64,000 nucleotides of DNA from Malania oleifera (taxonomy: Eukaryota; Streptophyta; Magnoliopsida; Santalales; Ximeniaceae). Of this stretch, positions 25,042 through 38,906 are shown in pieces; positions within the stretch are counted from its first letter, which is position 1; every line of letters starts with the position of its first letter. The translations under genes were made by a program, and so were the position numbers. The notes under the pieces were generated by a model. The model made no database searches. It had not been told where the DNA came from and saw only the letters and a list, made by a program, of their open reading frames with translations. The DNA lies in contig NC_080423.1 in assembly GCF_029873635.1 (NCBI RefSeq), forward strand, positions 99,510,991-99,574,990, read 5' to 3'.

Positions 25042-25716
25042 GCTCTTTCGAATCTCCATCACAAGAATCTTCTTGGCCGCATTCAAATATTTTATGCAAA
25101 ACTCTTTGCTTAACAAGGTTTTCAAATTGTTGACGTCGGTCAAACTCCTTGCAGTAATCAACATGTCATTCACATAAAGTAACAGAAAAAAAAAAAAAAA
25201 AAACAAACAAACCATCATCAAAACTCTTCACATACACGCAACAACCATTCTCACATCTTTTGTAGTCAGTCCGGATCATGTGGGAGTCAAACCGATTGTA
25301 CCACTGTCTTGGAGATTGCTTCATCTTGGAGAATGATTTTGCTCAATTTAGAGACTAAGTGCTCCTATCTAGGCTGACTGAACCCTTTTGGCTATACCAT
25401 GTAAATCAGCTCCTCCAAATCACCATGGAGAAACGTGGTCTTTACGTCTATCTGCTCCAAATGCATGTCGAAATGTGCCACCAATCCGAACATTGCCCTG
25501 ATGGAAGTGTGTCTGACCATAAGGGTGAAGTTCTCATAATAATTAACCCATTTTTTCTATGAGTAACCCTTTCCTACTAACCGAGCCTTGAACTTTTCTC
25601 CTTCTTGTTCTGTTACCGCTTATTTCTTCCTATACACCCTTTTGCAACCTATATATCGCTCTCTTTCCTTTTGGAAGCTCCACAAACTCCCACGTCTAGT
25701 TCTTATGCAAATTAAA
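25042..25716 (-). pseudogene. Copia F reverse transcriptase, middle part (broken)
   Basis: 25221-24970 gives LLYVNDMLITARSLTDVNNL and KEFCIKYLN. The catalytic YVDD reads YVND, a loss of the first metal-binding Asp, preceded by a poly-Phe stretch made by an A tract (25187-25202). Further right, broken frames give QIGALSL and similar fingers-palm remnants. The block continues beyond the solo LTR at 25717-27650. Confidence 0.82.
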
Positions 25717-27650
25717 TGTGATGACCCAAAGAATAATGATATTTAAATAACAAAGAGGGAGGGAAATGGAAACAGAAATAGAAGGAGGCAGTAGACTTCG
25801 TCAACAAACGCTTTGCGTTCGTCGACGATATTGCACTTTGGGAGTAATAATTGAGGAAATTTATCAGGTCCTCGTCGACGAATATAGGGGATTCGTCGAC
25901 AAGGGTACAAGAGGGCCTCATCGATGAAGACAAGTTTCATCGACGAGAAGATACCGAGAGAGGTTTTTGGACAACTTTGATTTTCATTGACAAAGGGTAG
26001 AGTTCATCGATGAGGAGCCTTCTTGACCTCGTCGATGAGATGACGTGGCTTGTCGACGAAGGCCAATGTATTAATTGCCCGAACTTCATTTTTAAGCTTA
26101 ATTTTCGGCGCAGAACTCTCTCTCTCTCTCTCTCCTCCCTTCGGTTCCCCTCCCTTCTCTCTTCGATTTCGGCCCCATTAGTCACCGAATCGATGATCTC
26201 AGGCCACCACGATGCTCCTGGGGAAGTTCTCTCCATATCTGTTGGAGCGGATCATTGGTGGAAGCTAGTCGAAATTCATCCCTGAGTTGAGGTAAGGCTT
26301 TTTATTCAAAATTTGGTCTTTCCACAGTTGAAGGAAATGATATACTCGAATAAATGCTGAAGTTTAGTTCTGTGAGTTATCATTTTCAGGGTATTGCTCA
26401 GGGTTTCCTATGGGTATAAGACCAGTATTATAAAGGGGCTTTTCAGTGGCTAGGTAAGGGGATAAATTAAAATAGTTATTTTTCATTGAAATTACTATTA
26501 TTTAATAGTAGAATAATTTTCAAAAAGCATGTGATTATATATGAGTATAATTGAGAAAATGTAAGTTTGGGAAAATACTGCAATTGTACAGGAAATGTGA
26601 TTTCAGAATGGAATATATGGTTTCATTTGATTCGTGTGGCATGAATATTATTTTATATAAAAATTATATACCATGTTAAGTTAGATTTACAAAATAAAGC
26701 ATGTTTACAAATACTTTCAGGAATAACATGATAAACACAAGAAATTATGATTTCAGAATATATGATATGTTTAGTGCAAGGTCGTAATTGATGATCGGCG
26801 CCAGGCTGCAATTATTCATGTTATTCAGCGTAAGGCCGCATTTATTTATGTTTTCGGCATGAGGCCGTAATTATTATGTTAAAGTAGATTTCATAAAATG
26901 CTATTATTTGATTTACGATAAACAGTATATGATTATGTACTATATGTTATTAGAACCCGGATGTTAGTTTAGTACAGTTTTAGGAGCACGGTACCGTAGC
27001 TTATATATCAAATATCTATGATCAAATTAGTGCTAACCACCCCCACGAGGGGGTAAGAGATGGATAGTCAATGTGGCTTTTAGTGTAGAGTTGTAGACGT
27101 ACACCTGGCAGTCTAGACCAGGGTGTGGCGGGCCCATCGTACTTACAAACATTTTTGACTCGGCAGTGGTCGACCAGCCATTGTCGGATCCCGCCTTCGT
27201 GCTGCACAACCTGTCAAGGGGGGGTAATACATGACATCAGCTAGTTATTCATCCTGGGTGGTTTTCAGTATTATAGATTATATCAGATAATACATGATAT
27301 GTATGATTACTTGGAAGTATGGAATTATATGTTTATCTAATCATATTATGATTTATGTTTTATGGTATGTGAAATGTATGGTATATGTATTACAACATTA
27401 AATATCCATCTTGTCACACAGCTGATTTTAATTTATCTACCCTTACTGAGAGGTTTCTCACCCCAAATTTAAATTAAAACTCGGAGAAACCGGCGGGTCA
27501 GGGCTGCCGCTGAAGGAGTTGAGCTTCCCTGCTAGAAGGGTAAGTTTTGATCTAAGATCAAGAGATTTTTGTTATAAGATCCTAAGTTACTTTTATCTTT
27601 TTGGAGATTGTATATATAAACACAGTATCTTTGAGAAACAGGTTATTACA
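25717..27650 (+). mobile_element. Solo LTR, family D copy 1
   Basis: Begins TGTGATGACCC and ends GGTTATTACA. It is 1934 bp and flanked by TTAAA at 25712-25716 and 27651-27655. It carries eight or more CGTCGACGA-type palindromes (25795-26065), a CT tract (26118), GGTAAGG at 26291, TAG|GTAAGGG at 26454, the GTCC...GGAC-type module on the opposite strand (27090-27235), and TGAGA-GGTT-TCTCA at 27447-27460. No internal region is present, so it is the product of LTR-LTR recombination. Confidence 0.9.
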
Positions 27651-27655
27651 TTAAA

Positions 27656-29387
27656 ACTCCATTTCTTCCACCATAGCACACATCCATCTACTTTTCTCTT
27701 AGTTATGCACCGTCTCTTGAAAAGAAGTAGGATCCCCGCTACTAGTAATAAGTGCATAAGAAACCAGATCATCAAATCCATACCTGAGGGTGACCTAATA
27801 GTGCGTCTGGATCTATCTATAGTGATATTATGATGCTGATGGTCTTCTGAGCAAGAGCTCCTTGCATTCTGAACATTTTTGTCTCCACCTTGAGTCTCTA
27901 ACTCCACCTGCGCCACATGCCGATTGCTACTATAGTTTTCTAACATCTACTTCTTTTCTTCTTCTTGAGTACGCTGCAACATGGCTTTCTTATTGAAAAC
28001 CACGTCTCTACTAATCACCACGTTGTTTGCCTTAGGATCCCACATCTTGAACCCTTTCACCCCTTTTTGATATCCTAGAAAGATGCATTATCTAAACTTT
28101 GCATCAGGCTTCGATCTCTCTTCACTAGAAATGTGCACATAGGTTGGACATCCAAACACCCTCAAACTAGAGTAGTCTACCGCACTGCCTATCCATACCT
28201 CATCTACAACTTTCCCATCTAGTGTTGCCCTTGGTGATCTGTTAATTAAGAATCACTCTATATTTACTACCTCTATCTAGAGGTTCTTTGTAAGCTCTGT
28301 ATTCAGCCTGAGACACCGAGCTCTTTTAGCTATAGCTCGATTCATCCTTTCTGCCACACCATTATGTTATGGTGTCTTATGTACTGTGAAATGTCTCCTA
28401 ATGCCATGCTGCTCACACAACTCCATGAACCTCGAATCAGTGTACTTAGTTCCATTGTCTAGCCTGAGGCATTTTATCTTCCTCCCGATCTGGTTTTTCA
28501 CTTCAAATTTTCACAATTCAAACTTGGCAAACATCTCTGACTTGTGCCGCATGAAGTACACCTAGAACTTTTGTGCGTAATCAGGAATAAAAATCACGAA
28601 GTACATATGTCCTCCTCGTGATGTTACTCTTACTGGTCCCTAAACATCTGAATGAATGTAGTCAAGAATTCCATTCGTCTTTTGTGTCGCTGTCATGAAC
28701 TACACCCTATTCTATTTCCCAAGCACATAATACTTGTAGAAATTCAGCTTGCATGTTTTGACACCGTTCAAAAGATTTCTCTTATAAAGCTCCATCATCC
28801 CACGCTCACCCATATGCCTTATCCGTATATGCCACAAGATAGTGTTGTTTGACTCAGACTCTGTAACTACAGATCCATCTACAACTGTGGTACCTAGTAG
28901 TGTAGAGATATTTCTCAGTAATTTCTGCCCCTTTATCACGGTCAGAACACCCTTACTCACCTTCATTACCCCACTTGCAGACTTGTAACTAAACCCATTT
29001 CAATCTAAAGTGCCCAATGAAATCAAATTCTTCCTTAACTCTGGTATATGTTTGACATCACTTAATGTTCTTACAACACTATCAAACATTTTGATCATGA
29101 TATTCCCTATCACAAATTTTTTTCATAAAACATCATTTTCCATCAAAACAGAACCATAATTCACCAACCTATACGTGGTGAACCAATCTTTATTCAGCGT
29201 CAAGTGATAGGAGCACGCCGAGTCTAAGATCTAAGAATCCATGAGATGATCTTAACTGGATGAAACTGAAAACATATCACCATCACCTCTCTCTGAGTTT
29301 CCTTTTTCCACTACATTCGCCGATTTTGATGAACCCTCTTTATTTTCTGCATTTTCTTTTCTTCCTCCTTGGACAATTTGATTTTAT
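27656..29387 (-). pseudogene. Copia F integrase, GAG-pre-integrase and RT start (broken)
   Basis: 28966-28712 gives ILWHIRIRHMGERGMMELYKRNLL, the GAG-pre-integrase zinc region. Leftwards, broken frames encode the integrase core and its C-terminal linker, and at 27946-27656 the RT start (DRSRRTIRSP, MDLMIW). 29340-29387 is the basic tail of the gag-protease junction. Many stops and frame changes are present. The reading resumes at 39431 beyond a 10-kb insertion. Confidence 0.82.
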
Positions 29388-29392
29388 GTGCC

Positions 29393-29783
29393 TGTAATAA
29401 CTCGAAAAAAATTATTAATTAATAAATTAATTAGTTAAACATTATTAAATTAATGTATGAAATAAACAAGTAAAAAGAAATAGTACGAAAAAAAAAAGTT
29501 AAGAGTAATTATTAATTAATTAAATATTATTAAATAAATAAATAAAAAATAAATACAGATTTAAAAAAAATATTATTAATTAATTAATTAATTAATTAAG
29601 TATTATTAAATCTGATGTATTAAATAAATAATATGACATACATATATATATATATATATATAATAAAATATATTATTATTATATTATATGTAAACTAAGA
29701 AAAAAGAAGAAGAAGAAGAAGAAGAAGTTGGAAGCTCTGGATAGCGTAGAGAGAGAGGCCACCCTGAAAGCTCCGTCGTTTCC

Positions 29784-29851
<68 letters not shown>

Positions 29852-31967
29852 CATCGGCCTAATGAGAAACGGAAGGTCTCGCTAGATTCCTAGCTCTACT
29901 ATCGACATTTCTACTAGAGCGGATTTGTAGTGGGAGTGGCGTAGGCACCATTCCTGGGGTAAGGTAACTTTTCTCTAATTTCTCAATTTCTTGTTAAATA
30001 TGTTGTTAAATCGGTGATCAGGCACCACCATAGGGTCTTAGTTGTGATCGTCATCATTTTGACATAAGTAAAGTTCCAATTGGGATTTTTTAGGCCCCAC
30101 TTCAAAGCGAGAGTAGGATTTGGGAAATTTGGTAATTTGACTTTATTTAAGGGTATAATTATTTATTAGGTATTTAAGGGCCTAGAAAATATTAAAATAA
30201 TATTTTATTTAGGATTAATTTAATGGAATTACGATTTTTGATTCAGGGTCTGGGTGAGTGCTGCAGGTATTTTTTGGAGTCCCTGTTGGCATAGTTCAAG
30301 AAACCAGGTAAGGGGAAAAATATATATTAAACCAGAATTTTTATGAATTTAATGGAAAATAAATTGTATTATATATACGTGTATATGTTTTGGTATGAGT
30401 TTAAAATGCTAACCATTTAAATTATGATTTTATGAGTTTAGGGCTGTTTATTAGATACGTATATGCAAAAATGAACTCATGAAAGTGGAAAATATTTTCA
30501 GGATAATTATGTAAGAAATGAAAGGTATTTCCGGTATATAAACATTAAATGTTGGTTGGCTTATTTTACAAGCAATGTATGAATTTTATTGTTAAACTGT
30601 GTGGGATGAGATTCTGTGCAAATATATGTTAAATGTATGAGATGCAGGTCAAGTAAAGTATTGTGAATAAAACATGATATGGATTATGTTATCTGTGTAT
30701 GTTAAATGCAACCATGTAAATGTAATACAGCTGAAAGACAGTCATGTTAGCAGATCTAGCATGTTTCTATGTAAACTAACTGATAACAGTTAAAAGGAGT
30801 TGTAGTAATGACAGCTAAAAGGAGCCGTAGACTTATTGATGATGGCTAAAGACCAATTGTAGTACGAAGGAATGAAATGAAAACGTTATGCAATGAAATG
30901 ACAATAGAATGATAATGCAATGAAATGAAATGTAAAACGTAAATGATACAAATAGGAAAGAGTCACTTAAAGTGAAATGCAATACAATGTTAAGCTATGA
31001 ATATGAACGAATGTGTATGATTGAATAATGATAGGAAGAATGATATATTATGATATTAGAAGTATGTATGTACGTAGAACATGTTACGATTTGGCGAGGC
31101 GTACCTTTTGCCTGAAGGTTTTCTGAGTAAGACGAGTGCACTAGTAGCTACAGATGTGGTAGTAGCCTCATAACGTACTAGGGTAAAGGGAGCCTACTTG
31201 TATGGACAGGTAGATTTTCTTATCCTTAGGGCATTTGCAGGTAAACTAATGTTGAATGCGTGAGTACAAGATTAATCGTACACTTGAGGGCTTACTAAAT
31301 AAGGTGAGTGCTCTGGTATGTTTCAATGGTGACCTTAGGGTTACCTAAGTATCAGAGTAAAGGGGTGCTACTTGTATGGGCGGGTAATCATCCTTATCAT
31401 TGGGTAATCTCGTGAGTAAATCTTTGCATGTGATTGTTTAGGTTCAAAAAATGGTTTTAATGTTATGATAATGATTTTAAAATGTATTTAAAATGATATC
31501 TATATGCCCCATGTTAGCCACACGCTGTGTTTAATATATTGTTTCTTTCCTTGTTAAGATGTGTCTCACCCGAATATGAATTTATTTTTTTCAGGATTTC
31601 CTCAAAATCGAGCTTTGAGAGCTCGAGGTTTTTATAGAATTATTGGGAAATAAAAAAATAAAATGATATATTTCTATATTAATTTTGGGGAATGTAAATA
31701 TTTATGTTTTATGCCTTTATGTTTTAAGACTGTTGAGTAAGGAATGATTGTGAAAATACTGAAATGTTTTGGGAGTTATGTAGATTTATGGAAATGCAGG
31801 TGATGGATGATTTATTATGGATTATAGTTAGAATTAGTAAACTTTGGTATTATGTTATATGAAGATTATGTTTATGTTTTCCGCTACGTATATTATGGAT
31901 TATAGATTATCAAGATTTTATCAAGTATAACGCGCTGAACCCGGGTTTGAGGGTTCGGGGCGTTACA
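29393..31967 (+). repeat. Element B 5' LTR
   Basis: 2575 bp, TGTAATAACTCG ... GGGGCGTTACA. Ordered features: AT-rich start, CT tract (29789-29846), GGTAAGG (29958), CAG|GTAAGG (donor at 30308), two related blocks of about 170 bp (31110-31230 and 31285-31400; each CTTACTGAGTAAGG-like then CTACTTGTATGGGCAGGTA), GCCACACGCTGTGTT (31518), hairpin TAAGA-TGTG-TCTCA (31555-31568) and TTTTTTTCAG (acceptor 31594). Non-coding. Confidence 0.9.
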
Positions 31968-32471
31968 TTGTGGTATCAGAGCCATGTCCAGCCAGAAGTA
32001 TGATTGGATTCACATCGCCTAGATAAGGAAATATTAGAGTATTAGGTTAGGGATAATTTATACCAGAGTATAGGATTGAGTTGGGATAAGGATAGAATGG
32101 GTAGATTAAGATACCGATAGGAATTTTGAGTCATGTTTCGTAAATTTGGGAGTAGAAATCCCTTGATGGTCTTCTGTGTTTTTCTGAAGAAGTAGCTAGT
32201 TTCAGAAAATCATGGTAAATCCATCGATGGTAATGTTTCCGAGTAGAAAAATTAGAACTTGGAATTTGAACTCGAAGGTTAGGTTGATTGATTGGTAAAG
32301 GAAAATCTTTGAAGGAGAATAATATAAGTGATGTGATTTAATGGTTTGTAGTCAAGTTGGATGTTTGATATTTAAATTAGAGTATATGGAAATGTGTGGA
32401 AGCATTGAAATGAGGAAATGAAAGATTAGGTAATAAATTTCGAGGATGAAATTTTCTAAAGGATGGAAGAA
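31968..32471 (+). other. Element B interior (PBS to polypurine tract), non-coding
   Basis: 504 bp between the LTRs. The primer-binding site at 31971-31983 is complementary to the 3' end of initiator-Met tRNA. The right end AATTTCGAGGATGAAATTTT followed by a purine tract is the standard 3' terminus of plant Tekay/Del-type gypsy elements, which suggests the autonomous partner is of that kind. No frame longer than about 50 codons was found. Confidence 0.85.
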
Positions 32472-32714
32472 TGTAATAACACAAAAAAAAGTTATTAATT
32501 AATAAATTAAAATTATTAATCAATTAATTAGTTAAACATTATTAAGTTAATATATGAAATAAACAAGTAAAAAGAAATAATATGGAAAAAAAGAAGAAGT
32601 TAAGAGTAATTATTAATTAATTAATTAATTATTATTAAATAAATAAATAAATTTTAAAAATTATTATGAATTAATTAAGTATTATTAAATATGATGTATT
32701 AAATAAATAATATG

Positions 32715-32751
<37 letters not shown>

Positions 32752-34484
32752 GGTTAAAGTATATAATAATAAAATATATTATTATTATTATATTATATGT
32801 AAACTAAGTAAAAAAGAAGAAGAAGAAGCTGGAAGCTCTGGATAGCGCAGAGAGAGAGGCCACCCTGAAAGCTCCGTCATTTCCATCTCCGCCTCTCTCT
32901 CTCTCTTCTCAATTTCGTCGGCCTAACGAGCGCCGATCGAGAAACGGAAGGTGTCGTTGGATTCCTAACTCCGCCATCAACATTTTTACTAGAATAGATT
33001 TGTCGTGGGAGCGGCGTAGGCACTATTCTTGGGGTAAGGCAACTTTTCCCTAATTTATCAATTTCTTGTTAAATATGCTGTTAAATCGATGATCAAGCAC
33101 CACCATAGGGTCCTAGTTGTGATCGTCGTCATTTTGACATAAGTAAAGTTCCAATTAGGATTTTTTAGGCCCTACTCCAAAGCGAAAGTGAGATTTGGGA
33201 AATTTGATAATTTGGTTATATTTAAGGGTCTAGAAAATATTAAAATAGTATTTTATTTAGGATTAATTTAATGGAATTAGGATTTTTAATTCAGGGTTCG
33301 GGTGAGCGCCGCAAATATTTTTTGGGGTCCCTGTTGGCGTAGTTCAAGAAATCAGGTAAGGGGAAATATATATATATATATATATATTAAACCAGAATTT
33401 TTATGAATTTAATGAAAAATAAATTGTGTTATATATACGTGTATATGTTTCGGTATAGGTTTAAAATTCCAACCATTTAAATTATGATTTTCTGAGTTTA
33501 GGGCTGTTTATTAGATACGTATATGCGAAAATGAACTGATGAAAGTGAAAAATATTTTCAGGATAATTATGTAAGAAATGAAAGGTATTTTCGGTATATA
33601 AACATTAAATGGTGGTTGGCTTATTTTACAAGTAATGTATGAATTTTTTTGCTAAACTGTGTGGCATGAGATTCTATGCAAATATATGTTAAATGTATGA
33701 GATGCAAGTTAAGTAAGTAAATTATTGTGAATAAAACATGATATGGATTATATTGCCTGTGTATGTTAAATGCAACCATGTAAATGTAATACATTTGAAA
33801 GACAGCCATGTTAGCAGATCTAACACGTTTCTACGTAGACTAACTGATGACAGCTAAAAGGAGCTGTAGTAATGACAACTAAAAGGAGCTGTAGACTAAC
33901 TGATGATGGCTAAAGACCAGGTGTAGTATGAATGAATGAAATGAAAATGTTATGTAATGAAATGACAATGGAATGACAATGCAATTAAATGAAATGTGAA
34001 ACATGAATGATACAAATGGGAAATAGTCACTTAAAGTGAAATGCAATACAATGTTAAGCTATGAATATGAACGAATGTGTATGATTGAATAATGATAGAA
34101 AGAATGATGTATTATGATATTAGAAGTATGTATGTACGTAGAACACGTTACGATTTGGCAAGACATACCTTTCGCCTGAGGGTTTGCTGAGTAAGGCGAG
34201 TGCACTAGTAGCTACAGATGTGGCAGTAGCCACATAACGTACTAGGGTAGAGGGAACCTACTTGTATGGGCAGGTAGATTTTCCTATCCTTAGGGCCTTT
34301 TCCAGGAAACTATTGTTGAATGTGTGAGTACGAGATTAATCTTACACTTGAGGGCTTATTGAGTAAGGTGAGTGTTCTGGTATGTTTTAATGGTGACCTT
34401 AGTGTTACCTAAGTATCAAAGCAGAGGGGTGCTACTTGTATGGGTGGGTAATTACCCTTATCCTTGGGTAATCTGGTGGGTAAA
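32472..34484 (+). repeat. Element B 3' LTR, first part
   Basis: Matches 29393 onward, with many C-to-T and G-to-A differences and indels. The LTR continues at 36989-37027 and 38907-39425. Its downstream part keeps the hairpin TGAGA-TGTG-TCTCA (39013-39026) and TTTTTTTCAG (39045-39054). The right terminus is GGGGCATTACA (39425). Confidence 0.88.
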
Positions 34485-36988
34485 TGTAATATCTCGAGAA
34501 AAAAAAATTAAAAAAAAATAAAAATAAATAATTAAAATTATTAATTAATTAATTGGTTAAACACTATTAAATTAATGTATTGAATAAACAAATAAAAATA
34601 AATAGTATGAAAAAAATAATTATTAATTAATTAAATGTTATTAAATTAAATAAATAAATAAATAGTAAAAAAAATGGAATAAAGATATATATATATATAT
34701 ATATATATGTAATATATATGTAAGCTTAATATATATATATATATATATATATATGTTAAGTTAAGTGAGTAAGTAAGGTTAAAAAAAAAAAAGAAGATGA
34801 TGAAAGCATCTGAGAACCTCTCTCTCTCTCAATCTCTCTCTGCAACTCTCTCAATCTCCGTCTCCGCCTCTCTCTCTCCCCTTATTTCTCAATGAATATT
34901 CGACTGATCGGGAAACAGAAGGTGTCATTGGGTTCCTAACTCTGCCACCAACATTTCTACTGGAGCGAATTTGTCGTGAGAATGACTTAGGCACTGCTCC
35001 TAGGGAAAGGTAATTTTTTCCCATTTTCTCAATTTCACTGTTAATATGCGGTTAAATCGATGATCGGACACCACCACGAGGGTCCTAGTCATTATTTTGG
35101 CGTAGGTAATTTTTCAATTGGGGTTTTCTAGGCCCTACTTCAAAGCGAGAGTGGGATTTGAGAAATTTGGTTATATTTAAGGGTATTATTATTTTTTTAG
35201 GAATTATGGACCTAAGAAATATTTAAATAATATTTTATTTAGGAATAATTTATTGGAACTAGAAATTTAATTTCAGGATCTGGGTGAGCGCTACAGGCAT
35301 CTTTTCGGGGTCTCTGTTGGCGTAGTTCAAGAAACAAGGTAAGGGGAAAAATATATATTAAATTAGAATTTTTATAAATTTAATGAAAAAATAAATTGTA
35401 TTATATGTACATGTAATTTTTCAGTATGAGTAAAATGTCAGCCATTTTAATTATATTTTTTTAAAGTTTAGGGCTGTTTATTATATATGTATATGCAAAG
35501 ATGAACGGATGAAAGTGGAAAAATATTTTCAGTGTCATTATGTAAGGAATGAAAGATATTTTCAGTATATAAACGTTAAATGTTGGTTGGCTTATTTTAC
35601 AGTTAATGTATGAATTTTACTGTTAAACTGTGTGGTATGAGATTTTGTGCAAATATATGTTAAATGTACGAGATGCAGGCTAAGTAAGTAAAACAATGAG
35701 AATAAAATATGATATGAATAATGTTGCCTGTGTATGTTAAATGCAACCAGGTAAGGTACGACAGTTGAAAGCCAGGTTAGTAGATTCTAATGCATTTCTA
35801 TGTGGACTAACTGATGACAGCTAAAAGGAATTGTGTTAGCAGATTTTAGCGCATTTCTATGTGGACTAATAAATGACAGCTAAAGAGCGGCTATATTACA
35901 AAGGAATGAAATGAAAATGTTATAAAATGAAATGACAAGGAATGACAATGCAATGAAATGAAATGTGAAATGTGAATGATACAAATGGGAAAGAGTCACT
36001 TAAAGTGAAACACAAGGAAATGTTAAGTTATGAACATGAGAGAATGTGAATGATTGAATAATGATGGAAAGAATGATGTATTATGATATTAGAAGTATGT
36101 ATGTACGTAGAACATGTTACGATTGGGCGAGGCACACTCTTCGCCTGAGGGCTTACTGAGTAAGGCGAGTGCACTAGTAGCTTCAGATGTGGCAGTAGCT
36201 GCATAACGCACTAGAGCAGAGGGAACCTACTTGTATGGGTGGGTAGAATTTCCTATCCTTAGGGTCTTCGCCGGTAAACTATTGTTGAATGCGTGAATAC
36301 GAGATCAGTTTAACACTTGAGGGCTTACTGAGTAAGGTGAGTGCCCTGATATGTTTAAATCATGACCTTTGAGTTGCTAAATGTATCAGAGCAGAGGGGT
36401 GCTACTTGTATGGGCAGGTAATCACCCCTATCCTTGGGTAATCTCGTGGGTAAACCTTTGCATGTGATTGTTAGGTTCAAAAATGACTTTCAGTGTTGTG
36501 TTAATGATTTGCAAATATTATAAAATGATATGTATAATCTCATAATGGCCACACGCTTAGTTTAATATATTGTTTCTTCCCTTACTGAGATGTGTCTCAC
36601 CCGAATATGAAATTATCTTTTTCAGGAGTTCCTTGAGATCTAGCTTAGAGAGCTCGAGATTTTATAGCATTTTTGGTAAATAGAAAGAGAAAATGGTATA
36701 TTTTTATGTTAATTTTGATATGTATGATTTATGTTTTAAGTTTTATAAGATATGGATGGTTGTGAAACATACTGGTATTAATGCATAATGTTTTGGAGAC
36801 ATGTATATATTTGAATACTAGTGGAAGATTAATTTATTATGGTTGATAGTTAAAATTAGTAAACTCTAGTATTATGTTATATGGAAATTATGATGTATGT
36901 TTTCCGCTGCGTATGTTATAGATTATGATCTATCAAGATATTATCAGGTATAATGCTAGACCTGGGTTTAAGGGTTCGGGGCGTTACA
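34485..36988 (+). mobile_element. Solo LTR, family B copy 3
   Basis: 2504 bp, TGTAATATCTCGAG ... GGGGCGTTACA, flanked by GTAAA (34480-34484 and 36989-36993). It inserted into the 3' LTR of element B, itself a family member. It shows the full set of marks: CT-rich leader (34816-34880), AAG|GTAAGG (donor 35339), hairpin TGAGA-TGTG-TCTCA (36586-36599) and CTTTTTCAG (36625). Putative intron length equals that of copy 1 (1287 nt). Confidence 0.92.
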
Positions 36989-37027
36989 GTAAATCTTTAC
37001 ATGTGATTGTTTAGGTTCAGAAAATAG

Positions 37028-38906
37028 TGTTGGCCTAATAAGGCTTACAATTCTTATTTTGATGAAATGATATATTTAATATGTTTCAAGTAAAAGTTTT
37101 TTTAGGAAAACAATAAAGCTCAAGTGTATAAGAAAGTTTATGGAATACAAAGAATCCTTGAAGAATACAAAGTAACGCTTATGGATTATAAAGAGCATGA
37201 AGAACAAAGTTATACTGTGAAAAGCTCAAAGGAAAGATTGCAACCACAAAGATAATGGAAGAATAAGATTGAAGACTAAAAGAATTATATTTTTTCAAAG
37301 GATATTCTAAATGTAAGTACTTCAAAGTTAATCTCAAGTATAAAGTGGTTTGAAGCTCATAGAAATTCAAAAATATGTTTATACATATATATATATATAT
37401 ATATATTCTAAAGAATATTTTTTAAATCAATAAAAAGAAAGGGTTTAAGAAAAGAAAACTTTTTGAAACAATAAAGGGTCAGGCGACTATCATGATGAGG
37501 CAGGCGACTGCCAGATTAAGAAAATGGTTTTTCAAAAAGTCAGTAGCTAGACAGGCAACTGCCTAACCTGTCAGGCGTCTGTGTGAACAATTTAGGCAAT
37601 TGCCTTGGTTCTGGCAGGCGACTGTCAGCATTCTGTGTTAAGAGTCTGCTTTGTGACAGGCGACTGCCAAGTCGTGGCAGGCGACTGCCACTCAAACGTT
37701 GGCATTAAATCTCTCAACAGGAAGATTTTTAAACCACATTTTTGAACATATTTATTTCAAAATATTTGGAAATGATTTTTAGAAATCTTTGGGAGTAAAT
37801 GGATGGCTTCTAAAACATCTATAAATAGTCAAAATCTTCAAAGGTTTGATAGAAAAATGATTATTATTATTATTTAAGCAATATTCAAAGGTTTTTGAAA
37901 TCAAGCAATCTTCAAAGGTTTTCAGATCCGGCAACCTTCAAAGTTTTCAGATCCGGCAACCTTCAAAGTTTTAGATCAAGCAACCTTCAAAGTTTTTTTA
38001 GATCAAGCAAAGTTTTCAAAGGTTTCTAGATTAACCGATCTTCAAGTATTCAAAATTCTCAAAGGATCTAAAACTTTCTTGAGTTTAAATTTCTAATCTA
38101 ATATTGATTCATACTTCGAAGCAAAACTTTCAAAAATCAGAATCTTTCATTTTCTTTGAAAAATCATTTGGTAATTCATACTAAGCATTGAGCTTCAAAT
38201 TTCTTATATTTGAATTACCTTGAAGTATAAGTGCGCTGATCATTGTACTAATTTACTCTGTTGTAAGAGTTCTCTTTTGCACATAAATTTCTTTATCATC
38301 ATTCTTAAACGATTCAGAGTTGTTGAATCGTTGGACCAAACAAGGGGTTATTGTTTGGAGAGGCGGGCTCTAACCTAACAAAAGGAGTGGTTGTAAATTG
38401 GTATTGTTCCTCCAGGTAAAGGAACTGATATAGTGGAATCCTTTGGTGTTTTTCCAAAGGCAAGGACGTAGGCTGTGTCGAAGCCGAACCTCATAAAAAT
38501 TCTTGTCTCTTTCTCTCTGCTTTACTTTACATTCTTTATTTATTTATTATTTGGTTTAAAAGTGCAGGTTCTTAAAAGAAACAAGGTACTTGATATTTAG
38601 AAGTTACGTTTTGATTAACTGTTTGCGGAAACCCTAAAAGGGAGTACGTTGATTAATCTGCGGAAATCTTGATCAAGAGAGGTGCATTCTAAAATCTTAC
38701 AAGAAAATCAACCAATATTCTTGGTTAAGTTATTGAATTAATTTGATTTCATTAATTTACTTGTGTATTTGAATTTCGGTCTTTTTAAGTGTGATTGTCA
38801 TTCATATACTTTGTTGTCTGGGTGTTAATATCAAAAGCTTAAAATTGTTAAAATTCAAAAGAATTCAATTCATCGGCCCTCCTCTTGGGAAGCTATTCCT
38901 CATTTC
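37028..38906 (+). mobile_element. Solo LTR of a SIRE-like copia element with AGGCGACTGCC cluster
   Basis: Begins TGTTGGCCTAATAAGG and ends near CTATTCCTCATTTCA. Organisation resembles the copia LTR at 11322-13249 (start TGTTGRCCTA, end with CCTCTTGGGA). 37480-37695 holds about eight copies of AGGCGACTGCC or close variants, several facing each other. CTATAAATAG follows at 37819-37828. Flanks AAATAG (37022-37027) and AAATGG (38907-38912) are probably the target duplication with one change. It lies in the 3' LTR of element B. Confidence 0.82.

Noticed and set aside
25743-26285. Open frames on both strands rich in VDE / STK / RR repeats (also at 61435-61683)
   Set aside because: They are translations of the CGTCGACGA palindrome cluster in the family D LTR, open on both strands because the palindrome lacks stops. 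No start context, domain or codon signal.
37480-37695. CRISPR-like regularly spaced repeats
   Set aside because: Motifs are short, degenerate, unevenly spaced and in a plant LTR. Not a CRISPR array.
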